64,000 nucleotides of DNA from Hyperoplus lanceolatus (GCA_026929865.2 CM049397.1:30344698-30408697), one strand, 5' to 3'; positions 39,327-46,945 are shown, numbered from the stretch's first letter. The notes: generated by a model from the letters alone, not told the origin. Made by a program: numbers and translations.

Positions 39327-40470
39327 AATGTGTGTGATGAATGAAAAAGTGTGTTTCTCTTATATGAGCTTTAGAAGAAACAATCTTCAGTCTTAAAAAC
39401 AGTTTGTTTATTTATTTTTTGAGCCATGATTATGACGCTCCAGAAAAGATTATGTTTCTCCGTCATGTGTCCACACAACACATTGCGTACATAAACTTGT
39501 ATTTCAGTATTAGATCTGCTCTATGGTTGTCATAACAGTGCTGACGGAGGAGGATTACATTAGTGTTTTCAAGACAATTTGTGAAAAGCAGCTCTGATCA
39601 CAACACATCTGTGAGGACAACACACAATTTCCAGGATTTTTTTTCTCCTGAATTGCTCTTGACTGAAGGGTTAGGGTTAGGGTTAGGGTTGGCTTTAGTT
39701 TACATAGCAACTGACATTGTTGCAAGAAGTGAGTTAAGTTACTTTATTAGTCAATGGTTACATTCAAATGTGTTTTTCTGCATATCCCCTCTCAAGTTAC
39801 CACACTCCATAGGGGGTCACAGCGGGGTGTCTTGCTCAAGGACACAATGGTACAGATGGGTGGGCACCGTAGATGGAATACCAGCCACCACTAGTTTTAC
39901 AACAAATCCTACCACCCTGTATTCAGGTTTTTTCAAAGTTCTTTGAGGATAAAAAGTAAAAGAATCAGGCAGCATAATGAGTCAAAATATTTTCACTAAC
40001 CTTTTACTTTTGTAGCTCTGAACAATATATCACCATAATCATAAAATAATAGCAGATACACGCAGGCCTAGTGGTGTAGAATAATAAGTTTGCTTGAAAT
40101 GGAAATACTAATATGTCAGTAAGTTAAGTAAATGTAATTGGCTACTTTCCACCGCTGTCTATTCACAGCATTGCAGTCTGTATGAATTCATTTAACAGCT
40201 TAAAATATGTTTTTGACTTCATTGTATATCCTTTGAGTCCAGTGTTTGCCTGATATTGATAAGTAGCTTTAATTGGTCCCACACTGATTTAAAACACATC
40301 TTTAATCTCCTCTGATGACCGGAAATGTCGATTTAAAGACGGACAAATTTGCTGTGAAATCCGACCGGAATAGTTTGATATCGCTTACTGTAAAGACCTC
40401 AGACATTTCCGCAGTAAACACTAAACAAAAACACACACACACATGCACGCATGCATGCACGCACGCACAC

Positions 40471-40517
<47 letters not shown>

Positions 40518-41577
40518 CCCCTTAAACCTAATCCCATCCTACTGAGGCTGAAGCCAAATTGCTCTGACCTCAAAACAACCTCAGGAAACAAAAAAACACC
40601 AAAACTGGTTGTTTTCCGAGCTCTTCCGATCAAAATAGCGATGTGGTACACGTTGTCATGCATGTAGTGATGGTTTATCTCCATGATGAATGTATAATAC
40701 ATATTATTTTATACCAAAGAGATGATTACAAACACACAGACACATGACAACAAGCTTCATGTTCACGGTTGAACTCAAACCAATGAGGCCAAATGACGTA
40801 AAACCTGCGTCAACGTCAAACAAATATTTAATTTTTTTTCTCCCCTGTCAAGATGTATCTGTAATATACTGATCAAAACGACTTGACACTGCGCCACCAA
40901 AGGTGGAGTCAGCGATTCTGGAGAAGGCTTTTTGTCAAAATATATTTTTTTTGTCAAAATCAGTGAATATCTCCTCACGAGAGATAATTCATAACCTACG
41001 CTCTGTAAACTGGTATGTAAATAAGGGAGGGGGGGTCCGTTTACAGAGCCTGGGCTGTATATAAACACTGGATTTTTTTAATCTATCCATCCATAATTTT
41101 TGGAGTGTATACACATCACACTTTTTCCTTATTTTAAGGGTATCTTAATCTATATTATTTTTCAGTCATGTCCTTACAGCAGGTTGTGCGTCTTTGTGTG
41201 TTTCAGCCCTGAGATGCTATCTATCTATCTATCTATCTATCTACCTACCTACCTACCTACCTACCTACCTACCTACCTACCTACCTACCTACCTACCTAC
41301 CTACCTACCTACCTACCTACCTACCTACCAACCTACCTACCTACCTACCTACCCACCCACCCATCCATCCATCCATCCATATTTTAAGGGTATCACATTA
41401 ATTTTATTTTCCAGTCATGTGCTAACAGCAGATTATGTGTGTGTGTTTGTGTGTGTGTGTTTCAGCCCTGAGATGCGTCCGCTGCAGTCCGTCCCTCAAA
41501 TCACTATAGACATGGACCCTGACGACCAAGACAACGCTTTCTACTGGAAGAGCAAAGGATCAGAAACCTCTCTGTAG
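19216..41577 (+). CDS. slc4a4: slc4a4 (NBCe1) electrogenic Na+/HCO3- cotransporter, 3' half of the gene, 16 exons
   Basis: This gene encodes the plasma-membrane cotransporter that moves sodium with bicarbonate/carbonate and sets pH and HCO3- flux in epithelia and nervous tissue. Seen: exons with matching phases give a product that follows mammalian NBCe1, including [124 protein letters not shown] and [18 protein letters not shown]. About 14 membrane segments can be drawn between exons 2 and 13. The large extracellular loop has three N-glycosylation sequons (NST, NNT, NAT). The acidic residue in FIYDAF and the lysine-rich KKMLK stretch match positions known in the family for transport and stilbene binding. 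The N-terminal cytoplasmic domain exons are outside the window. Teleosts have two co-orthologues (slc4a4a and slc4a4b) and I cannot tell which this is. SLC4A5 and SLC4A7/8/10 are less likely because of the KKKKED and HTSC tail. Confidence 0.96.
19661..19835 (+). CDS. slc4a4: slc4a4 exon 2: first membrane segment
   Basis: The exon is 175 nt (1 + 58 codons), with acceptor TTTTCAG and donor GTTAGA. It encodes [20 protein letters not shown] followed by the first transmembrane helix [20 protein letters not shown]. The threonine in TVTNAITF is at the position known in human NBCe1 to affect electrogenicity, and it is kept here. Confidence 0.95.
19950..20110. mobile_element. MITE family R, degraded copy
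   Basis: It shares CAGTGAATATCTCCTC, CTCTGTAAACTGGT and ACAGAGCCTA with copies at 25,722-26,078 and 40,897-41,075. It is non-coding. Confidence 0.55.
20245..20378 (+). CDS. slc4a4: slc4a4 exon 3: membrane segments 2-3
   Basis: The exon is 134 nt, with acceptor GTGCAG and donor GTATGT, ending two bases into a lysine codon. It encodes [20 protein letters not shown] and [17 protein letters not shown], which is highly conserved across SLC4 bicarbonate transporters. Confidence 0.95.
20409..20663 (-). mobile_element. MITE family Q, copy 1
   Basis: The ends resemble AAAGGTGCTACGAGGAAC in inverse orientation. It is the reverse complement of the copies at 43,334-43,590 and 59,342-59,593, about 255 bp and non-coding. 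Confidence 0.8.
20864..21138 (+). CDS. slc4a4: slc4a4 exon 4: membrane segments 4-5
   Basis: The exon is 275 nt, with acceptor TGTACAG and donor GTGAGG. It encodes [11 protein letters not shown]-like helix 4, the conserved [10 protein letters not shown] loop and [13 protein letters not shown] in helix 5. KKMLK corresponds to the KKMIK stilbene-reactive motif of mammals. The exon ends in the start of the large extracellular loop. Confidence 0.95.
21644..23024. mobile_element. old MITE-like element split by element H copy 2
   Basis: The left end TTTAAAGAG and right end CATAATAGGTCCTCTTTAAA are inverted and resemble the AAAGAGGACCTATTATG repeat common in fish. The interior holds element H (22,077-22,858). 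The outer boundaries are approximate. Confidence 0.5.
22077..22858. mobile_element. Harbinger-like element H, copy 2 (uninterrupted)
   Basis: It is 782 bp, with ends GGCCGTGTCCGAACTGCC and complement and about 32 bp of terminal inverted repeat. The 3-bp duplication is ACA. It matches copy 1 at 513-2,476 apart from the nested element there. Confidence 0.85.
23025..24371 (+). other. slc4a4 intron remainder
   Basis: A TC/TCTG-rich low-complexity tract runs from about 23,240 to 23,333. The rest is AT-rich, with no coding signal and an L2/SINE-tail-like fragment near 24,170-24,250. Confidence 0.5.
24372..24442 (+). CDS. slc4a4: slc4a4 exon 5: extracellular loop 3, first part
   Basis: The exon is 71 nt, with acceptor TTGCAG and donor GTGAGT. 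It encodes [20 protein letters not shown] plus TDL. It carries two N-glycosylation sequons and diverges from the mammalian loop, as expected for the most variable part of the membrane domain. It is assigned by position, phase and sequons more than by identity. Confidence 0.88.
24526..24828 (+). mobile_element. tRNA-derived SINE, 5' truncated
   Basis: An A-box-like GGTGGTAGAGCGGG and B-box GGTTCGATTCC are followed by a conserved body and an L2-type tail (GTAAAGCGCTTTGAGTG) ending in ATT repeats. The same family occurs at 31,659. It is not a functional tRNA. Confidence 0.8.
25249..25331 (+). repeat. (GT)n microsatellite
   Basis: About 41 nearly perfect GT units lie in an slc4a4 intron, 180 bp before exon 6. 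Confidence 0.95.
25513..25698 (+). CDS. slc4a4: slc4a4 exon 6: rest of extracellular loop 3 and membrane segment 6
   Basis: The exon is 186 nt (62 codons, phase 0 at both ends), with acceptor TTTAAG and donor GTGAGT. It encodes a NATW sequon, two loop cysteines ([14 protein letters not shown]), the helix [15 protein letters not shown] and the [12 protein letters not shown] cytoplasmic stretch. Confidence 0.95.
25722..26078. mobile_element. MITE family R, copy
   Basis: The left end reads TTAAAGGTGGAGTCAGTGG and the right end is CCAAAATCACTGAC. It is palindromic in outline and related to 40,897-41,075. It starts only 24 bp after exon 6. Confidence 0.7.
26281..26394 (+). CDS. slc4a4: slc4a4 exon 7: membrane segment 7
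   Basis: The exon is 114 nt (38 codons), with acceptor TTCAG and donor GTGAGC. It encodes [20 protein letters not shown] and [15 protein letters not shown], nearly identical to the mammalian exon. Confidence 0.95.
26395..27283 (+). other. slc4a4 intron 7
   Basis: I see no gene or clear repeat apart from a TTAAAGGAGAAGTTAGCGAT motif at about 26,645 that looks like another MITE end. Confidence 0.4.
27284..27445 (+). CDS. slc4a4: slc4a4 exon 8: membrane segment 8 and [15 protein letters not shown] motif
   Basis: The exon is 162 nt (54 codons), with acceptor CCCAG and donor GTATAT. It encodes [35 protein letters not shown] and [14 protein letters not shown]. The last motif is an SLC4 signature. 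Confidence 0.96.
28228..28296 (+). repeat. (GGAT)n-type tetranucleotide repeat
   Basis: An imperfect GGATGGAT tract lies 60 bp before exon 9 in the intron. Confidence 0.8.
28358..28536 (+). CDS. slc4a4: slc4a4 exon 9: membrane segment 9
   Basis: The exon is 179 nt, with acceptor ATTCAG and donor GTGAGA inside an arginine codon. It encodes [40 protein letters not shown] and [14 protein letters not shown], all close to mammalian NBCe1. Confidence 0.96.
28555..28837 (+). mobile_element. MITE family P, copy 1
   Basis: The ends CTCTGCGTTCCAAATCACAT and GGAACTCAGAG are inverted, and the flanks show TAT/TAT. It contains the family's GCTATTGGAGTTAGTGGGGC core. Five copies lie in the window. Confidence 0.82.
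28951..29104 (+). mobile_element. tRNA-derived SINE of the TACCATATnGGCT type, copy 1
   Basis: A G-run is followed by GTAGTGGTTAGAGCG (A-box-like) and GGGTTAGAATCC (B-box-like), then a pyrimidine-rich body. It is related to 62,400-62,575. Confidence 0.65.
29541..29809 (-). mobile_element. MITE family P, copy 2
   Basis: This is an inverse-oriented copy of the 28,555 element, about 700 bp from it. The two could pair as a long imperfect hairpin in the intron. Confidence 0.8.
30097..30380 (-). mobile_element. SINE/LINE-tail-like repeat, copy 1
   Basis: It shares AAGTTACTTTATTAGTCAAT, GGTTACATT and CTCAAGGACACAATGGTA with 39,728-39,925. A B-box complement (GGGATCGAACC) suggests a tRNA-related SINE in minus orientation. 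Confidence 0.6.
30469..30541 (+). CDS. slc4a4: slc4a4 exon 10
   Basis: The exon is 73 nt, with acceptor TTACAG and donor GTAATT. It encodes [20 protein letters not shown] followed by PILK. It completes the arginine begun in the previous exon. Confidence 0.95.
30885..30953 (+). CDS. slc4a4: slc4a4 exon 11
   Basis: The exon is 69 nt (23 codons), with acceptor CTCCAG and donor GTAAAA. It encodes [20 protein letters not shown] plus GVQ. This is one of the most conserved exons of the SLC4 family. Confidence 0.96.
31464..31637 (+). CDS. slc4a4: slc4a4 exon 12
   Basis: The exon is 174 nt (58 codons), with acceptor CTATAG and donor GTAAGA. It encodes [36 protein letters not shown] and the helix [18 protein letters not shown]-rich microsatellite lies just upstream of the acceptor. 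Confidence 0.96.
31659..33300 (+). mobile_element. tRNA-derived SINE split by a Harbinger-like element
   Basis: The head GGCGACTGTGGCTCAGGTGG and B-box GGTTCGATCCC are in 31,659-31,882. The tail resumes at 33,263 (AATGGGATTTACCTGTCT). It is the same family as 24,526-24,828. Confidence 0.75.
31883..33262 (+). mobile_element. Harbinger-like element with a Myb-like protein remnant
   Basis: The ends GGCCCTCATTTATCAA and complement are flanked by AAT on both sides (3-bp TSD). Around 32,100-32,230 a readable stretch [20 protein letters not shown] resembles the start of the Myb/SANT-like DNA-binding protein that Harbinger elements carry. It ends soon after, so the gene is broken. No transposase is seen. 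The element is 1,380 bp. Confidence 0.72.
33301..34590 (+). other. slc4a4 intron 12 remainder
   Basis: No gene or confident repeat is seen. GGGTCAATATGACCCC at about 34,086 is a short perfect palindrome. ORFs here are shadows. Confidence 0.35.
34591..34749 (+). CDS. slc4a4: slc4a4 exon 13: last helix and lysine-rich start of the C-terminal tail
   Basis: The exon is 159 nt (53 codons, phase 0 end), with acceptor TTATAG and donor GTAAGG. It encodes [32 protein letters not shown] and [16 protein letters not shown]. It is the common donor for the two alternative tails described in the next exons. Confidence 0.95.
35158..36110 (+). mobile_element. Ty1/copia-type LTR fossil, broken
   Basis: A 168-codon ORF ending at 35,663 carries the copia-type RNase H C-terminus ([53 protein letters not shown]). 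A second LTR start (TGTTGAGCATAATACTGAAT) follows at 35,796 and equals the first ~30 bases at 35,158. Most of the element between is missing, so it is a remnant with one large internal loss. The 3' LTR end is uncertain (about 36,100). Confidence 0.8.
36143..37395. mobile_element. non-autonomous DNA element K, copy 1
   Basis: The ends GTAGGGGAGAACGGGG and CCCCATTCTCCCCTAC are inverted. The last ~30 bp are duplicated in tandem at the right end. The interior contains a perfect GTCTCAGTTTACCCCA hairpin at 37,143-37,178. It is about 1.25 kb and non-coding. A second copy is at 45,911. Confidence 0.72.
37766..38028. repeat. long inverted repeat just before the alternative exon
   Basis: The arms 37,766-37,833 and 37,961-38,028 are 68 bp each with one mismatch by eye, around a 127-nt loop that is itself partly self-complementary (CTCTACATCTACT runs). 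It ends 101 nt upstream of slc4a4 exon 14. It may be an old MITE. Confidence 0.88.
38130..38217 (+). CDS. slc4a4: slc4a4 exon 14: alternatively skippable 88-nt exon of the short tail
   Basis: The acceptor is CTACAG and the donor is GTGAGT. The exon encodes [20 protein letters not shown] and QEPFLGDKD, ending one base into an arginine codon. It corresponds to the mammalian 97-nt exon whose skipping makes NBCe1-C; here it is 9 nt (3 codons) shorter. Because 88 is not a multiple of three, inclusion or skipping changes the frame of the next exon. A 68-bp inverted repeat ends 101 nt upstream of this acceptor. Exon identity is seen directly. Actual skipping is inferred from the family and from the open alternative frame. 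Confidence 0.93.
39019..39110 (+). CDS. slc4a4: slc4a4 exon 15: dual-frame tail exon
   Basis: The acceptor is CCAAAG and the donor is GTGAGA, 92 nt in all. Entered after exon 14, it reads [18 protein letters not shown] then TGA at 39,072-39,074, matching the RERSPTFLERHTSC end of NBCe1-A/B. Entered directly from exon 13, it stays open in phase 0 as [20 protein letters not shown] followed by [10 protein letters not shown]. It then joins exon 16 through a split serine codon. The same bases are thus coding in two frames. Both readings are seen in the sequence. That both are translated is inferred from the known A/B versus C variants of mammalian NBCe1. Confidence 0.9.
39671..39690 (+). repeat. 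short interstitial telomere-like repeat (TTAGGG)3
   Basis: Three consecutive TTAGGG units lie in the last slc4a4 intron. Confidence 0.8.
39728..39925 (-). mobile_element. SINE/LINE-tail-like repeat, copy 2
   Basis: This is a shorter relative of 30,097-30,380, with the shared TTTATTAGTCAATGGTTACA and CTCAAGGACACAATGGTA blocks. Confidence 0.6.
40431..40515 (+). repeat. (CA)n/(GCAT)-interrupted microsatellite
   Basis: CA units are interrupted by CATGCACGCATG blocks, with about 21 uninterrupted CA units at 40,471-40,514. Confidence 0.9.
40897..41075. mobile_element. MITE family R, copy
   Basis: It contains AAAGGTGGAGTCAGCGATTC and CAGTGAATATCTCCTCACG, as in 25,722-26,078 and 19,950-20,110. Confidence 0.6.
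41131..41475 (+). repeat. duplicated 3' splice-site region flanking a tetranucleotide microsatellite
   Basis: 41,131-41,217 and 41,381-41,476 share ATTTTAAGGGTATC, CAGTCATGT, ACAGCAG and TTTCAGCCCTGAGATGC. Between them lies (CTAT)n-(CTAC)n-(CCAT)n (about 41,216-41,380). The downstream copy is the real acceptor of exon 16. The upstream one at 41,207 is a potential decoy. Confidence 0.88.
41466..41577 (+). CDS. slc4a4: slc4a4 exon 16: ETSL-ending C-variant tail
   Basis: The acceptor is GTTTCAG after a GT-rich tract. In the skipped-exon frame it encodes [20 protein letters not shown], then [16 protein letters not shown] and TAG at 41,575-41,577. The alternative tail after exon 13 is 67 residues, against 61 in mammalian NBCe1-C, and ends in a class I PDZ-binding motif (E-T-S-L). 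When exon 14 is included, the stop in exon 15 makes this exon 3' untranslated sequence. A duplicate of the acceptor region lies 260 bp upstream. Confidence 0.9.
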
Positions 41578-43293
41578 AACGCAACATCACTTCACTTCAC
41601 TGCTAACTGTCCCCCTTTCACTCACACTATTGTTTTAACTTCTAAATACTTTCCACGCTGTCACGACTTTGTTCTGAATATGAAATACGGGGGGAAAAGG
41701 GGTCTCACACAAACTTTTTTTTTTATAAAGTTTATCAACGAGATGAAAAACACTGTCCATTATTGTCAATGATTATACAAAACAAAAATAAATAATCTAT
41801 ACATATACCTTTATATACATGCACACATAGCCTACAATGAAGCAATTTTAACACAATTTATTTCCTCTCAGCCCTACACTAAACAGCCTTTGTGTGTGTG
41901 TATCTGACACTGTTTAATGTAACTCTTCACTACTTGGTCTATGCAACTTTGCCCCTGTAGATGCTGCAGCTTACCGACCACGCATGGAAAGCCCCCTCCC
42001 TTTGCTCTTTTTATATAAATATATATTATAATATAAATATCACCTCACTGAATTTTTATATAAATCGATTTACTCTTAATAACAATTTTTTCCTGTAGCA
42101 GGAAAATTTATTTTCTTCTGTTCTTTTTTTTGTTTAAAATAGCTCTACCTCTTGTTTTAGATTCAAAAAGAAAAATTCCTCATGTTGATTTTTGACGCAG
42201 CATGCATTGGGGTTTTGATCATTTTCTCTCTGTCCTCCGCGCGTAGAATCGGCAAAGATTATTCAAGAGATTCACTTGTATAATAGCTTGTGAGGGAAAA
42301 GAAACGTGTGCGTATAAATAGATATTTTTAAGTTAAATTAACAGCTAATCAACATGCATATCTGTATGTGCATGTGATGAGGTTAAATATTTCTATCATT
42401 ACTTTTTGATGCAGTTTCGATCACTTCACATTCTCTTTCTAATCTTTTTCTTTCACAAATTTTACGTCAGAGCTTTTGTAACGTGTTTAAATTAAAAAAT
42501 CATAAATATCTTTTACCGTTCCTTTTTTTTAATGATTACGTGATATGTCGATAACATTTTCCTGTGTCCATTATCTTCCTTCATTTTTTTGTGGGTAGGA
42601 AAATGTGCTCAGCGATTCATTTATCATCCAATTTTTCCTCAGCCAAACTTACACTCTTACTAGAAAAATGCACATCTCGTGCATATGTATGTGCTGCAGA
42701 AACTACATTTACCTAAGTGGCTTATTAAGAGATCGACCCGAGCTGAAAAATGCTTATGGCGACGTTGGAATTATCTGACTTTTCTCTTTTTTGTTGTTAT
42801 ACATTAAATGTTAGATTTGAAAAACAAAATATACTTTATATCTACTGTATGTTAATTTTAATTTTAATTTAAAAACTCGCACTTATTGTACACTAAGGTA
42901 CAGGTTGTAAAAATGGCAACAACAAAAAAATTTTAGCATCTTTTTTTTAAGAACTTAAACTGCTGTAAAAAGGCTAAAATATGTTGTACAAACTCAGTAT
43001 TCACTTGATTTTTTCCTAAGAATTGGCCAGGGAGTTACATACAGAACGAAATTGAGCCTCGGAGATATTACACAACTTTTATTGGCCAGTTATCTATCGC
43101 CAGAATCACTTTTTCTCTTGGATTTTTAAAGTCTTAAGTGGGTCGAAAGATTAATTTCTTAAAGATGGCAGCCGTCCCTGTCTTCAACACCACTACGAAA
43201 TATAAATTAATATACTAAATATAAATGAAAATGTTTAATATTGTGATATATGAACCGCCTTTCCTTTCCTCTGCAAATCAACGTGTAAATAAA
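41578..43293 (+). other. slc4a4: slc4a4 3' untranslated region (probable extent)
   Basis: This stretch is AT-rich, free of recognisable repeats and without ORFs, which fits the long 3' UTR typical of slc4a4. AATAAA hexamers occur at 41,787 and 43,288. The second lies just before the first downstream MITE (43,334). The end is inferred. Confidence 0.5.
43288..43293 (+). terminator. candidate polyadenylation signal AATAAA of slc4a4
   Basis: This is a canonical hexamer about 1.7 kb after the last stop codon, followed by A-rich and then repeat sequence. An earlier AATAAA at 41,787-41,792 could serve a short form. There is no transcript evidence. Confidence 0.35.
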
Positions 43294-43333
43294 AAAACTT
43301 TGGCTCAAACCAAAAAGCAAAAAAAGTTACTTT

Positions 43334-43590
43334 TTAAAGGTGCTACAAGGAACTTTTAAATATTTCTGAAACAGTCTAATTTTTTCCTCTGACGATCATA
43401 AATGACATGTAACAGCAGACGAGAGACCATCAGTTCAAAGAATGCTATTTTTATATAGTTTTTCTTAATGCCTTTGTCATTGTGTGCGCTTACCCTGGAA
43501 CAACAGCTGGTGTAGTAAAAACGCTACCGCATTTGTCCAAAGGGGGTGCAAGAATTAAGACAAACTGAGAGTTCCTCGGAGCACCTTTAA
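43334..43590 (+). mobile_element. MITE family Q, copy 2
   Basis: The ends TTAAAGGTGCTACAAGGAAC and GTTCCTCGGAGCACCTTTAA are inverted. It is 257 bp and non-coding. Confidence 0.85.
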
Positions 43591-43685
43591 CCAATCATTT
43601 GTTGTGTTGAATTTGCTTTTTGTCAAGTCATTTTAGCATTTTTAGCAGCAGACTGGAGACAAGTGTGACTTAATTGAGACACACA

Positions 43686-43969
43686 CCCTGCGTTCCAAAT
43701 CACATACTTTTTATTTTTACTACTCTACATACTATAGTACAGAAGAGTTTAAAGGCCACAGGAGAGAAAAAAATCAGATAAAGAAGATTTTTTTTCATTA
43801 TGTCGAGAAATGTCGAGAATAAAGACGAATACTCCAAAATGCTATTGGAGTTAGTGGGGCATTTATGTATTTTCCGCATACTGCAATTGACGTGTGCATG
43901 TATTGGGACATCCTAAATCTTTTTCTGGCATACTAAATAGTATGGTAGTATGGGGATTGGAACGCAGGG
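43686..43969 (+). mobile_element. MITE family P, copy 3
   Basis: The ends CCCTGCGTTCCAAATCACAT and GGAACGCAGGG are inverted, flanked by ACA (3-bp TSD). This is the best-preserved copy. Confidence 0.87.
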
Positions 43970-45517
43970 ACAATGTGGGAGGAGTTCTTAGTTCAAACGT
44001 CATGTCGTAATGTGAAAACATGTCGGACGAAAAAAATTAAATCTACAACATGATAAAAACCTTGTTAATGTTATAGCGCACAGAATACTGATACTTTTTA
44101 TTATTGTTTTTGTTTTTTTGATTAACTTTTTCTGTGACTTTTTAGAACAGGTGAAATGTTTTATTTTAGAATTTATATTTTTCAAATGAAATGCATATTG
44201 AAAATAAACAGAATGATCAAACACAAAGACTGTGTGCTTCTTTTCAGTCTGAAGAAAAAAACAAAAAAAACTTTTAAATGAAAGCAAGTTTTCAGACACC
44301 TAGATCACAGCATCTTACACATTGATATCTTTAATGATGGTTTCTCAACGTCATAAACTGCTTGTTATTTGGAGGCTTTTTTCATTTTTCAAGCAAAAAT
44401 ACCAAAAAACATCAATCAATATTTTTTTAATTTGAATGGTTTGCCTTTTTTCCTTGAGTTGTGTGATAAGTAAATCTATTTTTGCCATTGGGAATTGTTA
44501 GCCTATATTTGAATAATTGTTTAAAGTCACAAAGAAATTCCATACAATTATCGGTTCCAGCATCTAGAAAGTGAAGATTTGCTGCTTGTCTTTCACAAAC
44601 GTTGACAGATTTGAAGGCTTCCTGGAGACTCTAATACAAGTGGCAGAGGAAATATTCAGATATTTTACTTAAAGGAATACTTCACCCATACGGAATCGGC
44701 GTTCTATCATTATAAAAACGCTATTATAATATAATTAGTGAGGTTTTTCTTCCCTCAGTTTTCCCTTTGCCCAGCTGTCCTGATAATCCTAACCCTACAT
44801 TTTACCATGTGTGATGTCACACATGGTAAAATGTAGGGTTAGACAGTGAGACCATAAAACACTCTTTCTGCCTTTTTCTCAGGCTAAGGTGAACCGATTT
44901 CTAAAAGGTTTGCACATTTATACAACATAGGATCTCAGAGCTAAATACACCTTCATATTTCCACCGGTGAAGTAAATATACAAGTGCCACACTGTAAAAA
45001 TACTAGAAGTAAAACTACATAAACATAATCAGGAAAATTGTACAACACAATGGTTTGTTTAATCCTACCTCCAGACCAAAGCTTAACATTAATTCAAACA
45101 CAGCAGTGATTCCTAGGTAAAGCAGAGTCCTCCACAAAACCATGAGTGATTTTTAAATTAAAAATTATTAAACAGCAATTGATATCAATGTTTTGTCAAT
45201 GGAAAAAGCTCTTCATATCTTTTGATGAAAAACTCTTTATTTGTAAAGTAAATGGTGAATAAAGCTGTCAAATAAAGTAAAAATGTCCTCACATTTGTAT
45301 TCAAGTACAGTATTTAGATACAAGCACATACAGTTTCAGGTTCAATCCACAACACACATCTCTATTTTAAAGTATATCACATTATCTATAAGTTATACGA
45401 TATCAAACTTCCAGTAACGTGGCAGGTGTCTCATGATTTATGATACAGTAGCTCCCTCTAGTGTCTGATCCACTGCATTACAACAGGAGCCATTTAACTA
45501 ATATTGGAGATCTTTGG
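43970..45517 (+). other. intergenic region downstream of slc4a4
   Basis: The region is AT-rich. It holds a perfect palindrome (44,789-44,842) and a TTAAAGGAATACTTCACCC repeat end at about 44,670. There is no coding signal. Confidence 0.45.
44789..44842. repeat. perfect 26-bp-arm palindrome
   Basis: CTAACCCTACATTTTACC... on the left arm is repeated exactly as its complement after a 2-base spacer (TG). All 26 positions pair. Confidence 0.95.
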
Positions 45518-45779
45518 TGTGCGTTCCAAATCACATACTTTTTCTTTTTACTACACTACACACAGAAGAGTTTTAGGGCAACAGGAGAGAAAAAAAATCA
45601 GATAAGTAAGTTTTTTTTTTCATAGTTTTTAAAGACAAATACTCCAAAATGCTATTGGAGTTAGTGGGGTATTTATGTATTTTCAGCATACTACAATTGA
45701 TGTGCATGGATTGGAACATCCTAAATCTTTTTCTGGCGTACTATATAGTGGGCAAGTTAATGGGTATTGGAACGCAGGG
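45518..45779 (+). mobile_element. MITE family P, copy 4
   Basis: It starts GTGCGTTCCAAATCACATAC and ends GGAACGCAGGG. It keeps the GGAGTTAGTGGGG core and is slightly shortened. Confidence 0.82.
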
Positions 45780-45910
45780 TTGGTTTCCTTTATGGTCTCA
45801 GTACTGTACTTTAATTGTAACGTATGTAGAAGTAAAGCTGCGTTACTCTTTAAAGAAAAGTATGCACTCCTACTATGCTGTTTCTATCAGTTATTGTGGC
45901 TAATTAAACA

Positions 45911-46945
45911 TAGGGGAGAACGGGGGAACGTGAGCCATCGGGTAATGTGAGACACCCCCTGTATCTAGGCAATGGAACACATTTTTGGTCATGTGAGATA
46001 TATGTTTTAAAGCCCCTCTCATTTCCCCTTGGCCATGAAATAGAGGACCTCATGGTGATGTTGTAAGCATGTTTTTTCCACAAAAATGTATTTTTTGTAT
46101 GTAAAAGTTAAATTTCTTGCTGTCAACTTAATCGATTGTTGTGCCTAATCAAATTGATTCAGGTAGAAAAACTTCTATCATACATGTTGATGAACTACCA
46201 ACATATGATAACTGAAGATTAGCTTGAATTGCTGATAGAGGTAGCCTGGCATTCCCAGGTGGTGTCTGTGCCCTCTTTTAATGAATCCATTATATTTGTG
46301 GTAGCAAGGAGACTAGTTTGAAAAGACAAAAGACAATGTGGGCTGGAGGTGGGGGTTATATGGTTGAAGGGGTGTCAGCAAGGGCATGGTTTGGCAGTTA
46401 TGTATGTGGGGGACAGGAGAGTGACCTTTAACATCAATAGACTCTAAGAAATGTGCCTTTATTCAATGAATGATCCCAATAAAACAAATGCAGAAAAAAA
46501 GACTCAAAATGTGGAAAATGACAGCTGGGTCTAGTCCTGTTCTGAGTCCCAGACTGTTCTGGTTCTGATTGTCTTTTGCTCTGACCCCCAGACACTAGCT
46601 GGCTCTAAGGGTCCTGTGTTCTGACCCCCAGACTGTGTTTTAATCTAACTGGTTATATATGTCATTTGAATGTTAATTATTGAATATGAATTATGTTATA
46701 TTTGATCAGAGTTATTTTCAAGTGTTAAGAATTTTTTTTTTGCTTAGTTGACCAAACCCCATGATTCTGATACTAGTCCGACATTAGTTTTGTAATATTT
46801 GGTAGTTTCAGAGTGTACAAAGTAAGTGGTTCAGTTTACCCCCTTGATTTTTCTGGTCTGTCTCAGTTTACCCCACAGCTGGGGTATGTGAAACACATGA
46901 CAATTTTGTTTTAAAACAATCATATTTTCATTGCCCTTTGTATTG
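45911..46945. mobile_element. DNA element K, copy 2, right end lost
   Basis: It starts TAGGGGAGAACGGGGGAA and follows copy 1 (36,143) with indels as far as the AATCATATTTTCATTGCCCT segment. The right terminal repeat is not present. Confidence 0.7.

Noticed and set aside
39671-39690. Ancient telomere fusion
   Set aside because: Only three TTAGGG units are present, which is expected by chance or repair and too short for a fusion relic.
41194-41577. 127-codon ORF running into the ETSL tail
   Set aside because: The upstream part is intron and microsatellite read through the acceptor. Only 41,466-41,577 is supported as exon.
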